Shown piece after piece: positions 1 to 10,393 of a stretch of 64,000 nucleotides of DNA. Position numbers and translations under genes: made by a program. How positions within the stretch are numbered: the stretch's first letter is position 1; each line of letters starts with the position of its first letter. The notes below the pieces were generated by a model that saw only the letters and a program-made list of their open reading frames with translations, did not search any database and was not told where the DNA came from. Source of the stretch: Brachionus manjavacas (lineage: Eukaryota; Rotifera; Eurotatoria; Ploima; Brachionidae); assembly GCA_019054805.1 (NCBI GenBank), contig JAHQIY010000001.1:10864501-10928500 (forward strand), read 5' to 3'.

Positions 1-939
1 AAAAAAATCGAGTAAGAAATAAATGTGAAAATAAAGTAGCGGGACCGGATCTTGATTGTATCCACAACCCAATGTTAAAAACTGATCTAATGAGACCTTA
101 CTTGAAATATCTCAACTAAAAAATAAAAGTTAAGGCAACTTCCAAAATCCTAAAACAAGCAAGGATAACTATGATTCCTATCATCATATTTGAATGACAA
201 GTTGTCCTGGAAAGTTACCTAAACGTATTTTTCAGAATTCAAAATTTTTTTGAGAGAAATAGCTAACTTTTTCACAGGAAATCTGCATTTAGAAAAGATA
301 GGAGCATTGTGGGTAATCGTAAAACAAATAACCTATACACTATTTATTTTACAGATGATTTGGCTTGATTTTTAACAAGAAAGGAAATCTCGAAAACATG
401 ATTAATAATGGATGAGTTAAACTAACGTTATAATCCAAAGATTAATATAATTAAATAATCCTCAAATAATAAATGGGATCTAAAACCAAAAACAGTAGGA
501 TACCCTACCCCATATCGTCCTCGGTGGTCAAGAAAATTCAAATACCAGAATGATATATCATTTTGTGGATAATTTTATCTTGATTAAAATGAGCTATAGG
601 TTATTTTAATCTGATGATTTTTGCAGAAATTATGATGAAAAAACATCATAATTTTACAATTTTATTAAAAAGTAAATATTTATTATTAAAAGTAATAATA
701 AATAATCGTTTTTTTAAATATCTTTTGATTAAACTTAGATATTGATCTGAAATTTTACCTACTTATTATATAATTTTTAAAAGTTTTAGTATATAATTAT
801 TTAGTATATAATTTATTAAATGAATGTCTAAAATAAATGAAAGTTTAAAGTCTTTTTTACGAGTTTTTTTAAATTTAGGGTAAAGACCCTTTCATAGATG
901 AATTTTTCATCAATTATATTATAAAGGTACTATTAAAAG
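1..939. other. AT-rich stretch without a recognised gene
   Basis: I see no open frame, splice-consistent exon or RNA gene that I can support. The stretch is AT-rich and lies left of the first transposon scraps. Confidence 0.5.
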
Positions 940-942
940 TCA

Positions 943-1110
943 TTTGGTTGATATTTTTGAAGCTGTTTTTCCATTGTCTTTTAAATCCTTTATAAAACGA
1001 GAAACTGTTCTTTGTGACACATTCCTACAAAGCATTTGAAAGCTGGCTTTACCATTTTTATGGTTTTGGATTATAAGTTCACGTAAAGCTTGTTTCTTAG
1101 GACGCCTCAT
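943..1110 (-). pseudogene. Tc1/mariner-type transposase N-terminal fragment (HTH)
   Basis: Read on the minus strand from the ATG at 1110, this gives about 56 residues beginning MRRPKKQALREL and containing NVSQRTVSRFIKDLKDNGK. That resembles the first helix-turn-helix of Tc1/mariner transposases (consensus like VSxxTVxRxIKRYKExG). The frame stops at 940 with no catalytic domain following. The longer upstream frame to 1368 is lysine-rich low-complexity sequence and is probably not part of it. Family assignment rests on the HTH pattern only. Confidence 0.45.
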
Positions 1111-1153
1111 ATTGATTATTAGAAAATTTAAAATGTAATATTTAATAAAAAAC

Positions 1154-1233
1154 CATTCTGGCAGGCAGATTGCGGCTAAATTGAATATTTCCAAAGAATC
1201 AGTGGTTAAAATTTTTAGAGAACTTAATCTCAG
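1154..1233 (+). pseudogene. second Tc1/mariner-like HTH fragment, divergent orientation
   Basis: A short plus-strand frame encodes NHSGRQIAAKLNISKES followed by VVKIFRELNLS. This is a typical transposase helix-turn-helix (GRQIAxxLNIS...V). It starts only about 44 bp from the minus-strand HTH fragment and points away from it. There is no start codon, and the frame runs into a poly-T tract, so it is a relic. Confidence 0.4.
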
Positions 1234-1528
1234 TATTTTTTTTTTATTTTTTTTTTTTTTATTACACTTAACATTAAAAAAAATTAAAAAGTATTGTAAC
1301 ATCAAAAAGTATACCATACGCCAAAACTGAGAAAAGCGCAATCTTTTCACTAAATGGGCTTCTTTCATAAAAGGAATTTTTCGTTTTTTATAAGCCTTAA
1401 TTTAGGGTATGTGTCACCCCTGAGAAAATCAAAATCAATGTGGTAATAATTTTTTTTCTAATTGAAGTTTCGGACAAGCATTATTGGGCACCCATTATTT
1501 AAATTTATCAATTTTATTTTTTTTTATA

Positions 1529-2027
1529 ACGGGTGTTCAAAAAGTAATAGCCGTTTTTTTTAAATTAAAAAAAACATGTTCCACAAGCCAAAAGGCTATG
1601 AAATTTTATACAGATGAAATTTAGCTTTGACGTCCTTAGCTTATTCTATTCTAAAGTTATGATTTAACCTGTGAAAATGTTTGAAATTTTTGCATTAAAG
1701 AAAATTTTCAAAGTTTACTGTTTTTTTATCATAGTTTTTGAATCGATCATTGTATTAAAATAATTTATATATATTTAAAATTTTTGTAAAATTATCTATT
1801 AGATGATATATAAAACTAAATCTTCAATAAAGAATTGTTCCGGGGACTTTTGTGTGCAAAGGTCACAATAAGGCCATTCGCTTTATTCAGCAAATAAGAA
1901 AAATCAAAAAATTAATTTTTTTAAATTAATAGCTTAATTTCATCTGTATAAAATTTTAAAGCCCTTTGAATTGTTGAAAATGTTTTTTTTCAATTAAAAA
2001 AACGGCCATTACTGTTTGAACACCCGT
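1529..2027. mobile_element. MITE with ~100-bp terminal inverted repeats and TA target duplication
   Basis: The left end starts ACGGGTGTTCAAAAAGTAAT and the right end is its near-perfect inverse. The inverted similarity extends about 100 bp inward, through a shared TTTTATACAGATGAAATT block. Both ends are flanked by TA (1527-1528 and 2028-2029), the target duplication typical of Tc1/mariner-superfamily elements. The 499-bp body has no transposase frame, so this is a non-autonomous element. Confidence 0.85.
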
Positions 2028-2380
2028 TATTTTATTTTCATAGTAATTTGAGAATATCTCCGGAACCGCTTCACTGATTTTAATGATTTAATCAAATAAT
2101 TTTTTTTAATGATCTTGGCCGGATCTATCACAATATCTTTAAATTTTTTTTGGGTTTTGTATAATGAAGTAATCAATAGCAAATTATCAAGACGTAGCTA
2201 CATCATTTAACTTTTGGAAGAAATCTATTTAATTAACCAAGACTTTGATAGAAATAAAACAAGAAAAAGAAGAGCTATTGAGTCAGTATTCGATAAACTT
2301 ATCTCATATTCAAGTTGAGATATCACTTAAAAAAATATTATTAATAATTAAGAGTTTATATTTATTTTAATCATTTTATT

Positions 2381-2539
2381 GGCAATGTGAATTTTCATAC
2401 AAACCTTTCAAAAATTACAAAAATAAAATTCTTTTTTCATTAATTTATATTGACAAAATTGAGCTTTTTAATTTGATATAAATTTTATTTGAAGAATTTA
2501 AATTTTGTATTGTAATTTTGTATGGAATTTCACAATGCC
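2381..2539. mobile_element. small inverted-repeat element (MITE-like)
   Basis: The left end (GGCAATGTGAATTTTCATAC) and the right end, read on the other strand (GGGCATTGTGAAATTCCATAC), are imperfect inverted repeats of about 22 bp around a 160-bp AT-rich core. No coding content or clear target duplication was seen. Confidence 0.45.
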
Positions 2540-3221
2540 CATAAATAAACCATAGATCTCAATTTTTTATTTATATATCGTGAGTAAAAAAATATTTTTA
2601 TGGTGATTTGTATAATTCAGTTATTTTTAAGTAAAAATAAAAAACCTGCGGTAAGAAAAAAAATTGCAGATTTTTAGAGAAAAAAATTCTAAATTCACTA
2701 CAAAAATAGGGGTCAGCAATGGAAAAATTAGCTTCTTTTTATCTTTTGATCTTAAAAATTATATTTTATAAAGAAAATTTTTATCTTTTTTTTTTAATTC
2801 AAAATAATTTTTTTTCGAAAAAAAAATTCTACAAATATTTTAAGAATTAATTTTTTTAAACGTTCCTCAAAAAATGAATTTCATCTTATTGGGACTAATT
2901 TAGCGGAAAAAAGTGATGTGGAATTTCCACTTTCCGCTTTTTAGGGAAAAATTAGTTTGTTAGACATTGCAAATTATATTAAATTAGTCACCAAATTTTT
3001 TATTTTGTCTACTCCAAAAAAATCAAATTTTTCCTTTCCAAAAGCTTAAGCCAAAGTTTATTTTTGCTGTATTTATTTTCTAGAAAAAAAATTTCGATTT
3101 GTTCAAAACGAATTTGATTTTAAAAATAAACAACAAAAAAAAAACAATTAAATTTAATAGTAATAATTAATATGAACAATTTAGCAAAACTTGGAAATAG
3201 AAAACAATTTATTTTGAATAA
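2540..3221. other. AT-rich intergenic sequence
   Basis: This is the 3' flank of the potassium channel gene on the minus strand. No gene is supported. Confidence 0.5.
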
Positions 3222-6200
3222 TTAAACGAAAAATTTTTTTGACGAGGATAACATATCATCTGCGTCGTAAAGTGATGACTCATCATCTAATCTCGACTTT
3301 TCATAGCTAGTTTCAAAATCAGTCATATTTTGACTGCTCAGGTCATTATTCGAATTTTTTTTAATACTTCCATTAGAAAAATAATTTACACTTAAAAAAT
3401 TAAAATTCATTTCTGAGCCCTGCTCGATCGGAGTGCTTTGTTTCTGTCCCATGTTTTTTAGTTTATTCTCACTATTGTGTCCTGACTTGGTAAGAGTAGT
3501 GAGTATGGTCGCATTTGTTACTGTCAAATAATCTTCCGGATCATTTTCATCATCAATGTATAAATTTATATCACAGTTTAAACTCTGCTTAGCTGTCTTA
3601 CTTTCTGACTTGAGATGGTCACTTGGAACTGAATCGTTATGTTGGGTAAAACAAATTTTTGGACTTTCTTTTATTTCAAATTTTGTGTCGGCTTCAGCTA
3701 AAGTATTTGGTATTAAAAGATGAGAAATTTTGCCAGGACCGCGCCGAATTGTATAATGAGGCTTTTTGTTTTTTATGTTATTCAAACAAAATTTACATAA
3801 AACTTGTTTACGGTCACTTTGATGATTATTGCTAGATTCAAATCCTATACTATCGGATCTATCGATCAAAAATGTATCGTAATGCTCTTTATGGTGGTTT
3901 AATTTTCCTAAATGGTACATGGAATTGTGGTCATTAAATTCAGGCTTGCTATACGCTTGGATAAATGGAAATTTTCGTCTGAAAGAAAATGAAAAAAATC
4001 TCTTGTTTCCGAAACAAAGTTTAATGCTGTTTTCACGCCTTAATTCTTCTAGATCCGAAGGCTCATAGGCGCAAATTACACTACCATTGACAACATTTAG
4101 CAAATCTGTGCTGCTAAATCGAATATTCTGATTTTGTTTAGTTTTTTTGGAAAATTCCTCGCGCCGTTCATCCTCTGTATTCATGGTCAAAAATTTCAAC
4201 ACAAGTAAATTAATTGACGATGCAACTACGGTTAAACCGAAAAGTATAAAAGTAAATGACAATATCACATAGCTTGTATTTGATAAGTTATTTCTTTCCT
4301 AAATAATAACAAAAAATATTTTTTTTTATTAGAATTTTATTTAAAACTCACTTGAAGAGCCTTTTGTTTTTTTGAAAATTTTTAAAATTTAAATTTTTTA
4401 TTTGTTAAATTTTAATAAAAAAAACTCACGACATAGTCACCAAAACCGATAGTGGTCAAAGTTATAACACAATAATAGATGGCGTTAAAGTAAGTCCATC
4501 CCTCATAATATGAAAACATGGCGGCTCCACCTGCAATCACAATGAAGGACAATACTCCTGCAACAAAGACCATTTCAGTTTGATTAACTTCAGTATGCTT
4601 GAATTTGACACATTTTTTTACAAGTTGAATACAAAATGAGGCAAAATAATTGAGACGTTCACCAACTGATTGGAACATTACAAGACAAAGAGGTATCCCT
4701 ATCAAAGCATACAGCATGCAAAACGATTTACCGGGTATTGTTTGCGGCGTACTGTGTCCATAGCCTAAATGACCATTTTAACTATTAATTTTCAGTTTAT
4801 TTTTTTCTTAATTGAACATTACCAATTGTGGTGATTACGGTAAGACTAAAATAAAATGCCCCGGTGAATTTCCTTTGGAAATTTTTATTACTTTATTATA
4901 AATTTTACTTAAGTTTTTTTAAAATTAATAATCAAATAATATCTTTTTAAACTAAATTGGAACGTAATTAGTAAACAAAATGTTTCAAACAATTTTCGTT
5001 ATTTTTTAAATTAAAATTGAATTTTAGCTATGAAAATTGTTTTTCCTTTATTAGATTTTATTTAAAATGGACTGCTAAATAAGTTTGGAAATTAAAATTT
5101 TATGGTTTTGTGAAATTCAGTACAAAATGAAAAAAAGAATAGAAAAAATGTAAAAAAATTGAATAACTTTTTTTCTAAAGGTTTAAACTTAGTTCTGTAA
5201 ATGCAACATTGTGCAATTTTCAAAGTTGCATCAAATAGCAAAGCCTGCTAAATTTGCAGAGTTATGCAGAAATTAAATTTCAATAAAATCGAGCGTGGTG
5301 CACTTTGCAGAGTTTAAATTAAAATTAATTTAAAAAAAATTAAGTTTTTTAATACTTTGTTCTGTTCTTTTGTACTGAACTTCACAAAACCAAATTTTAT
5401 TTACTAAGTTTTAAAATGATGGAGATGCAGCTGGTATTTGGGAATGAATTTATTATAAAGGCCGTGATATTAATAAAAAATTAATTAGTTAAAATCATTT
5501 GGTCATATACTTATGGTTTATATCAAATGGATTTAATTTTTCAAAAAAAAAGATTAATTTTACTCATCACTTAATAGTAGTTTCACCTAGATATTGTTTC
5601 ACTAAAAAAAATACATAAATGGGTCCAGCATGATTTTATAATATCTATCAAAAATAGTCAAGGTTTATCTTAAACCAATTTGAGTCATTTTAAAAATTAA
5701 TTGAATTCAATTTCTCACTTAAACTTTTTTTTTTGTTTTATTGCTTTTTTCAAGGGATCTTTTATAAATTAAAGATATAAAAACATTTAAGACTATTAAT
5801 AAAAATTTTTTTAGTCCACTGATCAGTTTTGTTTTTAATTTGAATGTTATAATATCTAACCTTTTAAAACCTAAAAAAAACTAATTTAAAATTTTTCGTT
5901 TTCTTATTTGTTTCAATAAGAATACATTTTGGGAAGGCTTCCCATGCTTAATGATGAAGAATCTTAGTCCTTCGATTTATTTTTTTGAAAAAATGTGAAT
6001 AAAATTTAAATGCGTTTAAAAGAATCCTTTATCAAATGTTATAATATTTTGAATTTAGCTTACCATTGAGGAAATTTTCGATATGGATGGTACTTGTTGA
6101 CAATGTCTTCTAAATTTTTATATTCATGGTGGCTGATATTGTATTTTTTTTTATAATCTATCTCAATATTCTCGAGATCTTGTTTTATTAATTCTTCAGT

Positions 6201-6296
6201 TTGACTCTCGAGAGCGTCGAAAATAGCAGCGCCCATGAGCAAATATGTGAATGTTGAGACAATGAACGATAATGTGCGAACATTTTGCTTTTTCAT
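3222..6296 (-). CDS. KCNK3/KCNK9-like: TASK-type two-pore-domain potassium channel
   Basis: Five exons (6064-6296, 4823-4872, 4430-4764, 4352-4360, 3222-4298) join in frame to 567 residues. Family knowledge: K2P channels carry background K+ leak currents across the plasma membrane as dimers. Seen: the N-terminus MKKQNVRTLSFIVSTFTYLL forms TM1. An extracellular cap follows with a possible N-glycosylation site (YNIS), then pore 1 (TTIGYGH), TM2 (ALIGIPLCLVMFQSVGERLN), TM3, pore 2 (TTIGFGDYV) and TM4 (FILFGLTVVASSINLLVLKF). The histidine after pore 1 is the external-pH sensor position of TASK channels, and GDYVALQ is typical of TASK. The ALQ comes from a 9-nt microexon. The last ~300 residues are a long, polar cytosolic tail I do not recognise. 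Intron 1 is large (1,191 bp) and holds an inverted-repeat element. The exact vertebrate paralogue cannot be fixed. Confidence 0.93.
5094..5400. mobile_element. MITE-like inverted-repeat element in channel intron 1
   Basis: The left end contains GGTTTTGTGAAATTCAGTAC and the right end inverts to GGTTTTGTGAAGTTCAGTAC. Outer AAATTTTA-like sequence extends the match to about 35 bp. The 307-bp element lies wholly inside intron 1 of the potassium channel gene. No coding capacity is seen. Similar TGAAATTCA pieces occur near 8,690 and 28,015, so it may belong to a family. Confidence 0.55.
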
Positions 6297-7371
6297 TATT
6301 ACTTAATACAAATGCAGCATACTCAGTCGATTAAATTGGAATTGATTTATTACAAAAAATAAATTTTAACAAAACAAAAAACAGTAAATTAAGAACTATG
6401 CTATTTGATCATTAAAATACCCTGATACTTATTTATATTTGATGTTAGCTAAAATTAAATTTTAATTATAATCAAAATTGGCACCAATTTTACGTCAGTA
6501 AATAATGGAGTCTAAGAGGCATAACTGGAAAAAAATGAAATTCATTTTCTAATTTTAGTTGAAGTTGATTTTAAATTATAGTAAACTAGTTCAGCATAAT
6601 AATTTCGGCATCCGATTTCAGGGTTCAATAGCAAGACTTGCGATAATCTGAATGAGTTTTTTTAAACAACAATAATAATAAAATTTGAATAAAAATAATA
6701 ATATTTTTCATAGAAATATTCTTGGATTTTGGGGTTCGTAGAATCAATTTATGAATACAACTTTAGCTGAGAATTTAATTTGAAGGAAAAAAAAGCATAG
6801 AAAATTCAATCATAATTAGATTGATGCTTTTTGTTAAATTTAACTTATGTGTTAGCCTAATACTTTGTACGAATGCTCAAGGAATTATGCTGCACTACCA
6901 CTTTTATTATAATTCCCGCTTTTATTATGACTCTTAATCATTACTGTTTGCTCTGGTAAATGTGCTAAAATTTCATTAACTCAACTCCAATTGTAATGGG
7001 AATAATTTTTGAATTTTGTGTATCCTTTCATGACGTGAAACCACAAATGAATTTTTAAAAACAATTTAAATTTTTGTTTAATTTTTAAGAAAATCAATAA
7101 ACCAATTTGTAGAATATTTTATGATAAATTCACAAATCTAGTCTTTTAAACTTCGTTTCGGAGACAGAGATACTCACTCCGAAGGGAAACATTATCTCTC
7201 CCGAAAATATTAATAATCATGTAAATAAAAAAATAAGAAAATTAATTGTGAATTTTTTTAATTTTTATTCTAGTTTAGCTTATTTATAGCATAAAATTTT
7301 TATTAATCAATTTTAAAGCTGCACATGTAAAAACCAAAAAAAAAATTAATAATCACGAAAAAGAGTTTAAT
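6297..7371. other. intergenic, potassium channel promoter side
   Basis: This lies between the channel start and the end of the gamma-glutamyltransferase gene, both on the minus strand. It is AT-rich and I see no gene. It must hold the channel promoter, but no motif is convincing. Confidence 0.4.
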
Positions 7372-10300
7372 TCATATTCCATCAGGTCTTCCGCCTTTAA
7401 ATAAAATTAAAATAAGTAATCATATAATTTAAAATCTACCTTTTCTAGGATCTGAATATGCGTTTATGTATTTTTTTGATTGATTTTCATCCATTATACG
7501 AATTCCTTGGATAACCGAACCACCAAAATTAAAACATTTTTTCTTATGTCCTTTTCCAATTATCCCTATTTCGATATCCTTTAAAACGAATTTAAAAATT
7601 TTGAAAAATTGAAATCATTTACCTTTGAAAAACCCGATTCAATTTCAAGATTATTTGGATAAAGCTGGTGATGAATTCGACGAGAGTCGATTGCTTCTTT
7701 AATATCCATTCCCATAAAAAGTGTTTTAATAGCCACCTTAACAACACTTTAAAATTTGTCTTTTTTATTTAAAAAATACTTGAGAAACAGCGGATATAAT
7801 TTTTGAGCCTCCTGACGCACCTAAAATCAAGCGAACATTATTGTCTTTATCAACCACAATTATTGGACACATTGAAGATAAGGCACGCTTGCCAGGTCTT
7901 ATAAAATTTGCTTCAGTTGGTTCAAAACCAAATGAATTTGTGAGACCAGGTGTAGAAAAATCATCCATTATGTCATTGTAGAGTATTCCTGTATATTTTC
8001 CTGCGTATTTGGCACCAAAACTAAAAATTAAATATTTTAAAAGATATAAACTATCACATAAATTACTAATTATTTATAGTTGAAGTTATCGATACGGCAT
8101 CTCCATTTTCCGAATAAACCGATATGTGAGCTTAAGATTTAGATTAGACTTTATTTTTTTAATTTTTAGAAAATACCTGTTCCAGCATCTTGCTTTTCAA
8201 GAGCAGAACCATAGTATGAAGTCGGAAATGTTTGATCATCTTTTATTTTATCTCGTATTGTATCAATATATCCTTCATTTTGCAAGTCATCTAAAATCTT
8301 TGTTTTAATTTTGAAATATTATTCTTAAAAAAAATTTTGGTTTGTATTAAACCGGTTAAATACGAAGAATAAAAAAATATTTTTAATCGAAAAACCTTTT
8401 TTTCTTTATAAATTTTTTATTTTTTCAATTAAACAATTGAGAAAAGTTCAATTTTTATATAAAAAAAAAGAAAAAAAAAATTTTTTTCTTAATATTTCTG
8501 TTATTCAAAATTAAACCGGTTCCAAAAAAACAAACCAATTTTTCTTTAAACCGGTTTCCCACCCCTAATTTAGTTTTAGTCTTGAAGATAGATGATTAAA
8601 AAAAAACTGTACCTATTTTTCATATTTTAAGATTTAATTATGTTCTTTTTTACTTTTTTATTGATCTTTTGAACTGAATTTCACAGTAGCCTTAAGTATT
8701 GTACATATTATAGAGCCAAATTTTATTCTATTCTAAACTTTTTTTAATAGTTTTTTTTTTTCTAAATTTAGATTTCTTACATTAGTTAAATTCAAATATT
8801 TTTCATCAGCCAAAAATGTTCTTTTTGCATATGCATGTTTAAATGCTTCTGTCAATCGATGATAAAACAAAACTTTTTGTTCGTTACTCATAGAACTTTC
8901 TTTTGATAAATCAAATCCTTTTGTTTAAAATTAAAATTTTTTTACTATATTGACAAAAATTAATTACTCTTCATTAATCTAATTATAAATGGAACTAGAA
9001 TTCCACTCGAGGGTGGAGGAGGTGTGTAAATTCTTAGATTTTCATCTAAAGTCACCTCAAATCGGTTTTCATGAACTCTTGCTTTGTATTCTTTAAAATC
9101 TTCCATAGTAACGTTTCCACCTTAAATTTTGATTTTATTTACCAGAATTGGCTAAACAAAACAAACCATTTTCATTTATTTCAGAAACTATAAAGCCAGT
9201 TAAAATTCCATTATAGAACGCGTCGACGCCTTCTTCACTCAAAATTTTGAAAGTTTTTCCCAAATTAACCATTTTGATCGTATCATTTTCTTTATAGACT
9301 TGATTTGTTTTTGGATTAATAAAAACTGATCGTAATCCGTCGTTATTAAATATGAGACTCTCTTTTTGTTTCAAAGCACTTGCTAAAACTTTGGATATTT
9401 TGAATCCGTTCAAGCATAATTCGATTGTTGGAGCAAACAGATCTTTCCATGGTAAATTTCCTCCAATTTTATGAGCTTCCCAGTAGCCTCTTATTTCACC
9501 CGGTATTCCACTAGTTAAAAAAAATTAACTTATTGAAAATATTCAAAAAATTATAAAAACCTGGCTAGTCCACCTTCAAAAAAATTAATTAAAATAATTC
9601 TTAAAAAATTTTACTCCAAAATTACCAAGAGTAGCTTTCTGAGGATTACTGACAAACATAGTTTCGTAAGAATTCAAAGGAGCATTCTCTCTTGCATCGA
9701 TTATATAATTCATGTTCTTGTCTCTTAAAAAGTGGTAGAATAAAAAAATTTACTCATTTTTAAATAGATTGTACTACTTTAAGTAAATGTTCATAAAATG
9801 GCCTCCTCCGATTCCCATACTCTGAGCATTCATTACTGAGTTGCAAAGAGCAGTGGCTATTGCTACATCAACTGCCGAACCATTCATTTCAAAAAATTTT
9901 CTTTGTTTTTATAAATTATTTTAACAAATAATTTATTTATTTAAATGAATTTTATTTACCGTCCTATGCTTGAACAGAGAGCATTATCGGCCGCCACTGC
10001 AAATTTTTCATATTCAGCGAGAACTGAAGCTTGAATCGACGAGTTGTATACTTCATGGGCTGTATCACATTCGTCGGATTCTATAAAAAATATTTTTCAA
10101 TTAAAATATTGTTTTTATTTTTTTTAACAATTTTAAATTTTAAATTATCATTAAAATATTATCTATAATTTTGAAAATTAAACTAAAACTTACCTATTTT
10201 CAAGGGTTTTTTCTTAGTTTCTACTACAATTATTGTAACCAGACAAATTATTAAGCTCAAAGTTATTACTGAAATAGCTATCAAAAATTTTCTTGAGTTC

Positions 10301-10393
10301 AATTATTAATTTTGTATGAGATGATAAATGTAAATCTTACTTTTTAGTCAAATTTTTTTTTGCTTTTAAATTTCCCTCTTCTAAGCTGGCCAT
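7372..10393 (-). CDS. GGT1: gamma-glutamyltransferase (glutathione hydrolase)
   Basis: Fifteen exons (10341-10393, 10194-10291, 9960-10080, 9778-9900, 9626-9723, 9561-9573, 9143-9510, 8968-9120, 8781-8917, 8177-8297, 8067-8130, 7780-8020, 7623-7736, 7440-7578, 7372-7394) join in frame to 621 residues, slightly longer than the ~570 of mammals. The enzyme cleaves the gamma-glutamyl bond of extracellular glutathione. Seen: a short basic cytosolic start, then one membrane anchor (residues ~20-42, type II topology); GSAVDVAIA and MGIGGGHFMNIY; IPGEIRGYW; and DAGTAHIS, where Thr428 is the expected autocatalytic nucleophile that starts the small subunit. GASGGSK and the conserved C-terminus SDPRKGG follow. 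Exon 6 is a 13-nt microexon and the last exon only 23 nt. If intron 14 were read through, a TAA would truncate the protein just after DPRKGRF. The family is certain; the specific paralogue is not. Confidence 0.95.
8298..8780. other. large GGT intron with repeated ACCGGT motifs
   Basis: At 483 bp this intron is far longer than its ~50-bp neighbours. It contains three copies of TAAACCGG near 8,350, 8,515 and 8,555, and partly inverted GGTTTGT/ACAAACC blocks. It may hold a decayed inverted-repeat insertion. No gene is seen. Confidence 0.35.

Noticed and set aside
7429-7440. TAA at 7429-7431 as the end of gamma-glutamyltransferase
   Set aside because: Splicing at 7440 to the 23-nt exon at 7394 gives the family's conserved RKGG ending; the read-through does not.
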